Shown: positions 1-5,947 of the stretch, one piece after another
Numbering within the stretch: the stretch's first letter is position 1
Layout of the letters: each line of letters starts with the position of its first letter
Source: JAGMDK01 sp023128695
Lineage (GTDB): Bacteria; Planctomycetota; Phycisphaerae; UBA1845; Fen-1342
Direction of reading: 5' to 3'
DNA: 6,429 bases
Assembly (NCBI GenBank): GCA_030628805.1
Contig: DAOVQG010000273.1
Location: 1 to 6,429, forward strand
Made by a program: the position numbers and the translations under genes
Notes under the pieces: generated by a model
The model's input: only the letters and a program-made list of their open reading frames with translations
The model's database searches: none
What the model was told of the DNA's origin: nothing

Positions 1-73
1 AGAGTCGGAAGCGAAGTCCCAGAAACTCCGGCTGCCTCTGCCAGACGCTCTGCTCTACGCCAACGCCGGCTGA
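1..73 (+). CDS. possible 3' end of an upstream gene (partial)
   Basis: Reading from base 2, an open frame enters from the window edge and stops at TGA 71-73, giving 23 residues (ESEAKSQKLRLPL...ALLYANAG). Most third positions are G or C, as in the real genes here, and the frame stops before the repeats begin at 137. Another plus frame (from base 1) is open to 324, but it runs through the REP units and reads as repeat translation, so it is less credible. The tail is too short to assign to a family. It does not resemble the C-terminus of PyrK, the usual partner of the pyrD product downstream. A chance open frame is quite possible. Confidence 0.25.
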   Translation, partial: ESEAKSQKLRLPLPDALLYANAG

Positions 74-136
74 GCAAAGCGGGAGCAAGGGCAAAAGAGC
101 AGAATCACGCGCCGACAGAAAAAGTGCCAAACCCCA

Positions 137-252
137 GGCACCGGCTTCCAGCCGGTGGGTCGGCCGGTACGGAGCCCGGCCGCTACATTTCCGCGTGTGG
201 CACCGGCTTCCAGCCGGTGGGACGGCCGGTACGGGGCCCGGCCGCTACATTT
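137..252. repeat. two direct copies of a 54-base REP-like palindromic unit
   Basis: Copies lie at 137-190 and 199-252 (period 62) and differ at two positions (T160/A222 and A173/G235). Each unit holds two potential hairpins. In copy 1 they are CACCGGC/GCCGGTG around a TTCCA loop (139-157) and CGGCCGG/CCGGCCG (161-182). Each unit ends in CCGCTACATTT. Read on the minus strand, the second half (TGTAGCGGCCGGGCTCCGT) matches the units downstream of pyrD at 1507-1630, so the two clusters belong to one family in opposite orientation. Open frames across this block, including peptides such as TGWKPVP, are repeat translations and not genes. Confidence 0.85.
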
Positions 253-544
253 ATTGGCCGAGGCCGACTTTTCCGGCGGACTGCTACACATAATACACTC
301 CCGAGCGGAAAGGGTTGTGGGTGAGAGGGCGGTTTCTGCGTAAAGGGTGTGACTATTTAATGTAGCATCAGGAGGGGGGTAGCGGGGGTGGCAACTTCGT
401 CCCAAATACCTTCAGCGACAGCCGGTTTATCCGTTCGCGTAGCGGAGGATTCTCCTCCCCCTCAAACGCTCCGAAGCGACCGATTGGTTATTTGTCCCTG
501 CCAGATACATTGACAGTGCCCGCTCTGACCGGGATGCTGCTGAG
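253..544. other. intergenic leader of pyrD, no gene seen
   Basis: This 292-base stretch has no credible coding frame on either strand. The only structure noted is GGAGGA-TTC-TCCTCC at 445-459, a perfect 6-bp inverted repeat with a 3-base loop, about 85 bases before the pyrD start. It has no T-run, so it is not a standard terminator. A TTGACA occurs at 510-515, but the hexamer at the right spacing (GATGCT, about 533) is a poor -10 and would leave almost no leader. The pyrD promoter therefore cannot be placed with confidence. Confidence 0.5.
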
Positions 545-1510
545 ATGACCTCCGCGAACGAAATGCCCTCCGATCTCCGCCTCGTGACAAACTTGGCCGG
601 CCTCTCCCTGCGCACGCCTGTGCTAACGGCTTCCGGAACCTGCGGTTATGGGCCCGAGTATGCGGACGTGCTGGATTATCGGCGATTGGGTGGTTTTACA
701 ACCAAGAGCGTGACGCTCGAGGAACGGCCCGGGAACGAGCCGCCGCGTGTTGTCGAGGTGCGGGCCGGGCTGTTGAACGCGATCGGGCTCGCGAACGTCG
801 GCTTAAAGCGTTTCATCCAGGAGAAGCTGCCGTTCATCCAGACCATGCCGACCACGGTGCTGGTGAACGTCGCCGGGCACCGCCTGGAGGAGTACGTCGA
901 GGTGGCGGCCGCGCTGGACGAACACGCGTGTATCGCGGGGATCGAATTGAACGTCTCCTGCCCGAACGTCGGCGACGGCTTGGTGTTCGGGACCGATCCC
1001 GGGCGCCTGCAAAAGCTGGTTTCGGCGGTACGCGACGTGCTTAAACGTGCCCGGCTGATCGTCAAGCTCTCGCCTAACGTGACCGACATCTCCGAAATGG
1101 CCCGGGCGGCCGTGGACGGCGGGGCCCAAATCCTGAGTCTGATCAACACCTATCTCGGCCTGAGCATCGACGCCGAAACCTGGAAGCCGCGGCTCGCGAA
1201 CGTGACCGGCGGCCTGAGCGGGCCGGCGATCAAGCCGCTGGCGCTGCTGAACGTGCAGCGGGTCTATCGCGACGTCGCCCGCGCGGCGGGCGTCCCCATC
1301 ATCGGCATGGGGGGCGTCCAGAGCACGGAGGACGCGGTCGAATTCTTCCTTGCCGGAGCCTCGACCGTCGCGGTCGGCACCGCGCTATTCATCGATCCCG
1401 GCGTGCCGGTCAAAATAGCGGACGGACTGGCGGAATACGTCGCCGCCCGCGGCTTGGCGAACGTGTCGGCCCTCACCGGCCAACTTGAGTTGCCATCAAC
1501 TCCAACGTAG
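545..1510 (+). CDS. pyrD: dihydroorotate dehydrogenase, class 1B catalytic subunit (PyrD/PyrDB)
   Basis: This cytosolic FMN enzyme of de novo pyrimidine synthesis oxidises (S)-dihydroorotate to orotate. The 321 residues are a single TIM barrel, close to the usual length of about 300-320. Visible hallmarks, in order: ASGTCGYGPEY (29-39), TTKSVTLEERPGNEPPR (52-68), substrate loop NAIGLAN (78-84), NVSCPN (136-141) with catalytic Cys139, KLSPN (174-178), NT (201-202), GGLSGPAIKP (222-231), and the FMN-phosphate segments GMGG (254-257) and GASTVAVGTALF (271-282). A cysteine base instead of serine marks class 1, and the NAIGL/GGLSGPAIKP pattern points to type 1B. In that family the subunit passes electrons through PyrK (FAD, 2Fe-2S) to NAD+; no pyrK is visible here. 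The start is ATG 545; the frame is open upstream to 443 but offers no better start, and no clear ribosome binding site is seen. The stop codon lies in a REP unit. Confidence 0.96.
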   Translation: MTSANEMPSDLRLVTNLAGLSLRTPVLTASGTCGYGPEYADVLDYRRLGGFTTKSVTLEERPGNEPPRVVEVRAGLLNAIGLANVGLKRFIQEKLPFIQTMPTTVLVNVAGHRLEEYVEVAAALDEHACIAGIELNVSCPNVGDGLVFGTDPGRLQKLVSAVRDVLKRARLIVKLSPNVTDISEMARAAVDGGAQILSLINTYLGLSIDAETWKPRLANVTGGLSGPAIKPLALLNVQRVYRDVARAAGVPIIGMGGVQSTEDAVEFFLAGASTVAVGTALFIDPGVPVKIADGLAEYVAARGLANVSALTGQLELPSTPT

Positions 1511-1630
1511 CGCCCGGGCTCCGTCCCGGACGTTGTCTGTAGCGCCCGGGCTCCGTCCCGGACGTTGTAATGTAGCGCTCGGGCTCCGTCCCGGACGTTT
1601 TCTGTAGCGGTCGGCCCCCGTGCCGGCCGT
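1507..1630. repeat. REP-like cluster, three tandem units plus one diverged unit
   Basis: Units of 32-33 bases begin with GTAGCG at 1507, 1539, 1572 and 1604. The first three share the core CCGGGCTCCGTCCCGGACGT with one change (CCC to CTC in the third). The fourth is diverged (GGTCGGCCCCCGTGCCGGCC). Each unit can fold through CCGGG/CCCGG around CTCCGT. The family matches the reverse complement of the block at 137-252, so pyrD is bracketed by copies in opposite orientation. The first unit overlaps the pyrD TAG stop (1508-1510). The cluster may stabilise or end the pyrD transcript, but no T-run supports a classical terminator. Confidence 0.85.
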
Positions 1631-1737
1631 ATAATTAGGGACATATAATTAGCGCGAGCGAGCAGCACGTGGGCGAATGCTGAGCAACCAAATCGCGACG
1701 ATTGGTACCTCAGCGGACGTGTGCCCCACGTCGATGG

Positions 1738-1848
1738 AGTCACGTAGGTCGGGTCATCGACCCGACACTTTTTCTCGGTTAGTCACGTAGGTCGGGTCAT
1801 CGACCCGACACATATTCTCGGTTAGTCGGGTCGATGACCCGACCTACG
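1738..1848. repeat. second palindromic repeat family, two direct copies and one inverted copy
   Basis: Two tandem 43-base units (1738-1780 and 1781-1823) start with AGTCACGTAGG and end with TCTCGGTT; they differ by a few bases near 1769-1773. The 24-base core at 1743-1766 recurs exactly at 1786-1809 and, reverse-complemented, at 1825-1848. Each core is itself a hairpin (GTCGGGT, loop CATCG, ACCCGAC). Copy two and the inverted copy can also pair over all 24 bases around a 15-base loop. The sequence is unrelated to the GTAGCG family beside it. The stretch 1631-1737 between the two families shows no gene. Confidence 0.85.
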
Positions 1849-1932
1849 CCTGAAATAGCGTCCATCAATCTCATACGGCCCCGCGAGATCGCGCACGGCG
1901 AAGTTGTCGAACGAATTATCGTCAGAAATAGG

Positions 1933-1972
1933 GTCGCGGTAGGGACGCCGGTTGCCCGGCGCCCCCCGCACA
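1933..1972 (-). other. group II intron domain VI and 3' splice site
   Basis: On the minus strand, CGCCGG-GCAA-CCGGCG forms the tip of a hairpin, extended below by a G-run opposite TCCC. A at 1940 falls in the CTACC segment as the candidate bulged branch-point adenosine. Seven bases (CCGCGAC) follow it, giving an intron end in AC (the usual AY) at 1933. The 3' flank would start CCTATTTCTGACG. Confidence 0.72.
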
Positions 1973-2005
1973 GATCCGTACGTGAGGAACTACCTCATAC
2001 GGCTC
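1973..2005 (-). other. group II intron domain V (catalytic hairpin)
   Basis: Read on the minus strand, this 33-base element begins GAGCCGTATGAGG and ends CCTCACGTACGGATC. It has the domain V plan: lower stem GAGCCGTA opposite TACGGATC, a two-base bulge (CG), and an upper stem TGAGG/CCTCA. The canonical element is 34 bases with a GNRA tetraloop; here the loop reads TAGTT. The catalytic triad AGC (bases 2-4) is present, but its G faces A instead of the usual U. The TAG stop of the reverse transcriptase remnant is directly 5'. Confidence 0.8.
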
Positions 2006-2359
2006 CTACCTCGGGTATGTGGCGTAGAAACGTACGCTGGGATAAGGGTACCTGTCCCGGCCTGCCGCTTCTCGCACACGCAACAGACCGTTCGACACGC
2101 CGGCCCGGCCCTGGGTCCGGGGCGTGGCCGACTGTTGCGTGTTCCCCTTGGTCAGCCCCCTTTCCTCCACCTCCTCCGCCGGAGATACCTCGGCATCTCC
2201 CTTGTTCGGAGGCTTCATCGGTACTATGGGGCTGTCCGACTTCCCGCCCGCGTACATGCCGGACGTACGGCCACTGGCCTTCTCCGGCCGACCCGCCAAT
2301 CCCTCGGCGGCGGGTGCTGACGGGATCTCCCGGTTCTCGTGCATGGAGCGTCTACGCAT
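2006..2359 (-). pseudogene. group II intron reverse transcriptase remnant, internal deletion
   Basis: The 117-residue frame contains the variable N-terminal leader of intron-encoded reverse transcriptases (GGKSDSPIVPMKPPNKG, residues 38-54) and the segment RGLTKGNTQQSATPRTQGR (67-85) followed by GLLRVREAAGRDR (91-103). In the family this runs on into an RFTALLHH-type sequence and the polymerase domain. Here it jumps at about 2050/2051 to YPYPSVRFYATYPR and a TAG at 2006-2008 that touches domain V. The polymerase motifs, including the YADD catalytic loop, the maturase domain and any endonuclease are absent, so no activity is expected. The last 14 residues are probably the original C-terminus, inferred from their position against domain V. 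The family start may be the ATG at 2257 (MYAGGKSD) rather than the one at 2359. Confidence 0.78.
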
Positions 2360-2635
2360 GCGCGGGTTCTTCGACTCCGCGGGACCGGCCCGCGACTCGC
2401 GTTACCGTCGCGTGCTGTATAGCCTTCCCTGCCAGCCAACGAGGTCGGCGTCCCGGACCTGTGATTTCGGAGCTCAATAGCCGGCCTGCGTTTCCCCCTG
2501 TCAACGCTTCACCCGCGGCGTCACCGGCGCCGGCGCATGACTCGGGGCCATGGTGGTTCGCTACACCTTCCATGTACGGCTCTTGCATCCGCTACTCCAT
2601 GCCGGTTTATCCCGGCGCTTTCTGACTGTCCCTAT

Positions 2636-3031
2636 TTATGCCCAACAGGCCACCACGGCTCTCGCGGTAACCGTCGCGTCCGGAGGAACGCTCTTAGCCG
2701 GGAGAAACGCCTCGAATTCCTTGCTTTCTCGCGACGGCACGTCGAGGACCTCGACCATGGGATTGCTGGCCCGCACCCGGCCTGCCTCGTCTCGCAACTC
2801 AACGACCAGGACTACGGACGACGCCGAGCGCGTGTCCTGGTTGACCAGCACGCCTTTGACGACGCATCCCGATCCCGTCATTTCCCAGGTCACTTCCTTG
2901 ACAGTCAGGTTCGCGGTGTCGCGGTACGCCGCCTCGTCAAAGGAGGTCTCACGCACACGCCGGACGACATGGACCGCAATCGTTCCGACAATCACGAGCG
3001 ACAACAGCAAGATCTTCACGTGATGCTTCAT
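2636..3031 (-). CDS. small membrane-anchored protein with FxLYD-like beta domain
   Basis: The 131 residues begin MKHH and have one hydrophobic segment (about 6-22, VKILLLSLVIVGTIAV), followed by an RRVRE stretch. This suggests an N-terminal anchor or uncleaved signal with the rest outside the membrane. Residues about 40-128 look like an FxLYD/Ig-like sandwich: VKEVTWEMTGSGCVVKGVLV, then alternating strands through VVLVVELRDEAGRVRAS and a turn before FEAFLP. Such domains bind no cofactor and often sit in envelope proteins; the exact role is unknown. Start choice: ATG 3029-3031 overlaps the pseudopilin stop by one base (TGATG), with no separate ribosome binding site, so translation is probably coupled. 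The longer frame starting at 3079 lies inside the pseudopilin gene and is rejected. The gene ends just before the intron remnant. Confidence 0.8.
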   Translation of the reverse strand: MKHHVKILLLSLVIVGTIAVHVVRRVRETSFDEAAYRDTANLTVKEVTWEMTGSGCVVKGVLVNQDTRSASSVVLVVELRDEAGRVRASNPMVEVLDVPSRESKEFEAFLPAKSVPPDATVTARAVVACWA

Positions 3032-3894
3032 CAGTAGTATGGGTTCGACGTGTTGGGCTGCGTTGTTACCCCCTCCCATTCGGGGCGCTCCCCAGCGTCA
3101 AATGGGAACACCCGGATCAGTTCCGCGTGTCCGTCGAGAAACGCGGCGTTTACCCATACATGATTGAGCCTGCGGCGATGCCAGTGTGCCTTCGGATGGG
3201 CCGCTATGGACGGCATGGTCCGATGAATCGGCAGATCGCCGATCACCACCTTCTTGCTTGGAAACGGGAAGAAGGTCGCCTGGAGCGGCTTGCCGTTGGG
3301 CAGCGGTCTTTCCACAAAGTCGCTGTAGCAATAGTCCACCCCGACCAGCTTGGCCAGCCCCATCGGCAATGGGACCCCAATCGCGCGGTTGTATCCCGAG
3401 ACGTAAAAGTAGCTGGTCCCGTAGAGCTCGTATGCTGTTAGGTAGTCGGGGTAGTCCGGGTTGTGGATCCAAAAGATCGGCTCTCCTTTGTCACACGGGC
3501 AGCGGAATAGCTCGTGCACATGGCCAACATAGGGGTTGAGCAATCGCTCCTCGGCCGGCAGACCGCCGCCGAACATGACCGCCGGCGCCCAATCGTCACA
3601 ATCCACATCCATGCGCCCCTTCTGGCCGCCCAGTTCGTGCGCCGTCGCCAAGGGCACGACGTCGCCGTGCTCGGCGGTGTAGCCGAAGAACGCAATCATA
3701 ATCTGCCGCAGGTTGCTCTGGCACGCGATCACCTTGGCCTGATCTTTTGCGTGCTGAAGGGATGGCAGCAGAATGCTCATCAGCATGCTGATGATCGCGA
3801 CGACAACCAGCAACTCGATCAGCGTAAACGCCGTTGGCCGTCGTGGGTGTCTGTCGCGTGGCATCGGCTCAGCCTGCTGCCCGGCAGATATCAT
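3031..3894 (-). CDS. type II/IV pseudopilin with N-terminal methylation motif (DUF1559-like)
   Basis: This 287-residue protein has a basic leader, then A|FTLIELLVVVAIISMLMSI (cleavage after Ala22; mature Glu5 is Glu27) and a hydrophobic helix to about residue 45, followed by LPSLQHAKDQAKVIACQSNLRQI. A prepilin peptidase would cut and methylate at Phe23, and the helix would place the protein in a type II secretion or pilus-like fibre. The rest fits the planctomycete prepilin-processing-associated family: an FRCPCDKGEP segment, then near the C-terminus NHVWVNAAFLDGHAE. The usual H-X9-DG is here H245-X8-D254-G255. The -1 residue is Ala rather than Gly, common in planctomycete copies. An ATG at 3864 (MPRDRHP) would give a 12-residue leader and is an equally good start; neither has a clear ribosome binding site. 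It lies 68 bases after the dockerin gene and is coupled to the next gene. Confidence 0.9.
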   Translation of the reverse strand: MISAGQQAEPMPRDRHPRRPTAFTLIELLVVVAIISMLMSILLPSLQHAKDQAKVIACQSNLRQIMIAFFGYTAEHGDVVPLATAHELGGQKGRMDVDCDDWAPAVMFGGGLPAEERLLNPYVGHVHELFRCPCDKGEPIFWIHNPDYPDYLTAYELYGTSYFYVSGYNRAIGVPLPMGLAKLVGVDYCYSDFVERPLPNGKPLQATFFPFPSKKVVIGDLPIHRTMPSIAAHPKAHWHRRRLNHVWVNAAFLDGHAELIRVFPFDAGERPEWEGVTTQPNTSNPYY

Positions 3895-3962
3895 TAAACG
3901 AGTCTCGTCTTTCCAAGAGTCCTCGGCTAGCCGACGCAGGCCTCTGTGCCGGAATCACGGAA

Positions 3963-5015
3963 TCAACTGCCCGTGAACGCCACCTGAAAGGCCCTGAAGT
4001 CGGCCAAGTCCACATCGTCATCGCCGCCGTGCAAGTCGGCCGGCTCACAGTCCGGTTCGACCGGAACGTCAGGACCATTGAGGCAGCCAGCAAGGATGTT
4101 GAAATCGTCCAGGTCGACATCGCCGTCGCCGTCGAGGTCGGGGATGTTCGGGAGGGGTTGGATCGCATAGGCGATCGTCGTGTTCCCGATCAAGCTGGCG
4201 GTGGTGATCGGCGAGTCGTTGTCGGTCCAGATCGGATGGATTTTCTCCATCTGGGTGACCAGCAGACAGGTGGCCCCAGCCGGCAGACGTGGTGCAATCT
4301 CATCCAGCAGGTACTGCTCGAAGTCGCCACCGAAGAAGCCTGCCGGGTCGTCCAGCTCGACCGCCGCCATCCCCGCCTCGGTGAGCTCAGTCACCGGAAT
4401 AAGGTATCCGACCTGCGGCCCGTTATCGAACGTAGCGTCGATATCATCGGGGTCGCCATCAACATCGGTTGCCAGGTAGAAGTCGATCACGTAACTGATC
4501 GACCAATTGTTCGCCGCCCCTCTCTCCCAAGACCCAGCGTTGGGCAGGCCATCGACGTTGTAGATCGGGTCCAGCGTGGCCGGGTCGCCCTCCGACACCA
4601 GGATTTGATTCATGTGCATCCAAGAGTTTGGTTGCCCGGTGTAATACTGGTGGATGATCTGAACATCCCACGAATCGGGGCCGGCGCAGGAGAGCTCCAT
4701 TCTCAGCGCCGCCACCCCACTGAGCGAGGGGGCCATGGTGAATACCGAACCACCGTCACCCGGGGGGTCGGCAAAGTTGTGACTGATCGCCCCGAGCGGA
4801 TTCCACCCTGACGCATATAGGTAGTCGTCCGGCGTGAAAAGCAGCCAATCGCAGGGCTGCGCTGATTGCGCCGGCTTCCAACCGACCGCCGACGGCAATT
4901 GCGGGGTGGCCTGGGAGTCGTCCCACGTCAGCAATGTAAACTCAAGCGTCACGTCGTCAGCCAGGGCGCCAACCGCCGCGGTCAGTACGCCCAGCATTAC
5001 AAGAATTCGACACAT
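3963..5015 (-). CDS. secreted protein with C-terminal dockerin-type calcium-binding repeats
   Basis: The 350-residue product starts with a signal peptide (MCRILVMLGVLTAAVGALA|DD). Residues about 20-285 are a beta-rich domain I cannot assign, with many Asp, Gly and Trp and no visible catalytic motif. The C-terminus (293-350) holds two dockerin-like EF-hand loops: DLDGDGDVDLDDFNILAGC and DLHGGDDDVDLADFRAFQVAF, joined by a linker; Cys311 and Cys323 could form a disulfide. Planctomycetes carry many such tails on exported proteins; partners (cohesins or the surface) are mostly unknown. The start is ATG 5013-5015 with GGAGG at 5024-5028, eight bases upstream. A TTG at 5031-5033 would extend the frame by six residues but places that GGAGG inside the gene. 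A small hairpin (GCCAAG/CTTGGC, 5051-5068) precedes it. No own promoter is convincing, so read-through from the PEP-CTERM gene is possible. Confidence 0.88.
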   Translation of the reverse strand: MCRILVMLGVLTAAVGALADDVTLEFTLLTWDDSQATPQLPSAVGWKPAQSAQPCDWLLFTPDDYLYASGWNPLGAISHNFADPPGDGGSVFTMAPSLSGVAALRMELSCAGPDSWDVQIIHQYYTGQPNSWMHMNQILVSEGDPATLDPIYNVDGLPNAGSWERGAANNWSISYVIDFYLATDVDGDPDDIDATFDNGPQVGYLIPVTELTEAGMAAVELDDPAGFFGGDFEQYLLDEIAPRLPAGATCLLVTQMEKIHPIWTDNDSPITTASLIGNTTIAYAIQPLPNIPDLDGDGDVDLDDFNILAGCLNGPDVPVEPDCEPADLHGGDDDVDLADFRAFQVAFTGS

Positions 5016-5174
5016 TCTTTGGACCTCCGCCAATAATCAATAGGCAAGCGGCCAAGCCCCTTCTTGGCAGGCCCGAACCATCCCTCGCCTTTGCTCGTCT
5101 TTCTGCTTGCTTTCCCACTCCGGAGTCGCACTAGGCCACCAACGCATGGGCCAAGTCAGGCTACGCACACACCG

Positions 5175-5206
5175 GACTCAGGGGCGCCCACGCGCGCCCC
5201 CGAGTC
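5175..5206 (-). terminator. strong GC hairpin after the PEP-CTERM gene
   Basis: GACTC-A-GGGGCGC pairs with GCGCCCC-C-GAGTC around a six-base loop: 12 pairs with one A/C mismatch, very stable. It lies 38 bases after the stop of the PEP-CTERM gene and 160 bases before the dockerin start. No T-run follows on the minus strand. It may be a weak or intrinsic-like terminator, or a 3'-end stabiliser that lets some transcripts read into the dockerin gene. Confidence 0.6.
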
Positions 5207-5244
5207 GTAAGCGGATTCCCACTAACAAACGCTCACTCAGTTCC

Positions 5245-5853
5245 CTAGCGGCGGCGGTTCACCGCAAGCAGGCCGCCAAGAACAAGCAGCAGCGCGCTGG
5301 TCGGCTCGGGCACAGCCCCGATCGCGTCAACGAAACCGCCGCTATTAGGCGCCGTGCCGACCCGCTCCACGCGGACATACTGCACGTCCGCGAGCCCGCC
5401 CAGGTCAAACCAGAAGTCGTGAAGATAGCCGGGCTGCCCGCTGCCGATCGTGCCAAGTTCCGTGAAGTTGACCCCATCGGAACTGGCCTGCACGGAAGAC
5501 TCGTAAGCCGGCCCGGTGAATCCGACTACCAACACATCATCGCCGGCAAGGTCCTGGATGAGCGTGTCGAATTTGACCGTGAACGAATCGTTGGCGGGGG
5601 GCATCTTCCACCCGGCAATGTAGTCGTTGTCCCCTGGGTCAAAGGCGTATCCATTACCGTCCATGTCGCAATCCGGCAGGCCGGTGAGCCACCACGACGT
5701 CTCCCAAGTCATCAGCTCGTTGCCGAAGTTCTTGATATTGCCGACCCAGCCTTCGACGGAGTCGGCCCAAATGTAGTCCTCGTAATCCGCGTTGGCCGTC
5801 GCCACGCAACTAGCCAACAGAGCAATCGCCAATACAGTGCTCAATTTCCTCAT
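5245..5853 (-). CDS. PEP-CTERM sorting-domain surface protein
   Basis: The 202-residue exported protein has a signal peptide (MRKLSTVLAIALLASCVATANA|DYEDY), a middle domain rich in Asp, Gly and aromatic residues, and a C-terminal PEP-CTERM tag: VPEP (181-184), a hydrophobic stretch ALLLVLGGLLAV, and a final RRR. In this family, exosortase cuts near the PEP motif and the protein is handed to the cell surface or extracellular matrix; no exosortase is in the window. The body contains CDMDGNGYAFDPGDNDYIAGW-like loops and an F/S-type discoidin-like segment (ASSDGVNFTELGTIG), suggesting a beta-sandwich, but I cannot name the domain. Start choice: ATG 5851-5853 has AAAGGAGG six bases upstream. A longer frame to 5979 would run into the promoter and is rejected. 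Confidence 0.9.
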   Translation of the reverse strand: MRKLSTVLAIALLASCVATANADYEDYIWADSVEGWVGNIKNFGNELMTWETSWWLTGLPDCDMDGNGYAFDPGDNDYIAGWKMPPANDSFTVKFDTLIQDLAGDDVLVVGFTGPAYESSVQASSDGVNFTELGTIGSGQPGYLHDFWFDLGGLADVQYVRVERVGTAPNSGGFVDAIGAVPEPTSALLLVLGGLLAVNRRR

Positions 5854-5858
5854 TCTCG

Positions 5859-5867
5859 TCCTCCTTT
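5859..5867 (-). promoter_or_regulatory. Shine-Dalgarno site of the PEP-CTERM gene
   Basis: The minus strand reads AAAGGAGGA, ending five bases before the ATG at 5853. This is the strongest ribosome binding site in the window. It fixes the start and removes 42 extra residues from the longer frame. Confidence 0.85.
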
Positions 5868-5947
5868 TGCTTTTTAGGCCTTTAAAGAGCCAGTTCCGGA
5901 ACCCGTTAGCGCCAATCAACGACCACGATCGAGCGCGAATGGTTCGC

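Larger units (their letters stand above)
1933..2630 (-). mobile_element. degenerate group II intron, 5'-truncated and with most of its reverse transcriptase deleted
   Basis: The minus strand carries the 3' end of a group II intron. It has a domain V-like hairpin (1973-2005), then a GC-rich domain VI hairpin ending CTACCGCGAC, with an unpaired A at 1940 eight bases from the inferred 3' end at 1933. This is the spacing of the lariat branch A. Immediately upstream is a frame encoding the N-terminal part of an intron-encoded reverse transcriptase. Further upstream, about 2360-2590, the sequence looks like the ribozyme part that normally precedes that protein; I recognise it by general resemblance only. 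No GTGCG-type 5' end is seen before the stop codon of the next gene at 2636, so the 5' part is probably missing. A full intron of this kind is usually 2-3 kb; about 0.7 kb is left. The high-coordinate boundary is approximate. Confidence 0.8.

Noticed and set aside
55..405. Minus-strand 116-residue frame across the upstream REP units
   Set aside because: It runs through both repeat copies and gives the typical repeat peptides (TGWKPVP, HRLEAGAT); no start signal and no family.
510..538. TTGACA at 510-515 as a pyrD promoter
   Set aside because: The hexamer at proper spacing (GATGCT) is poor and transcription would begin at or after the start codon.
676..1149. Minus-strand frames inside pyrD
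   Set aside because: The plus frame is an unmistakable dihydroorotate dehydrogenase; these are shadows.
1630..1651. Two TATAAT sequences as plus-strand -10 boxes
   Set aside because: No -35-like hexamer is found 16-18 bases upstream of either and there is no gene downstream on that strand.
137..1848. The repeat blocks as a CRISPR array
   Set aside because: Units are palindromic and nearly contiguous, spacers are not unique sequences of constant length, and no cas genes are present.
1834..2625. Plus-strand 263-residue frame
   Set aside because: It lies antisense to the intron remnant and starts in the palindromic repeat; rich in Pro, Arg and Ser as expected of an antisense frame in GC-rich DNA.
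3834..4811. Plus-strand 325-residue frame
   Set aside because: It is antisense to the dockerin gene, whose frame has a signal peptide, ribosome binding site and clear calcium-binding loops.
5107..5877. Plus-strand 256-residue frame
   Set aside because: It is antisense to the PEP-CTERM gene, which has a strong ribosome binding site, signal peptide and VPEP tag.
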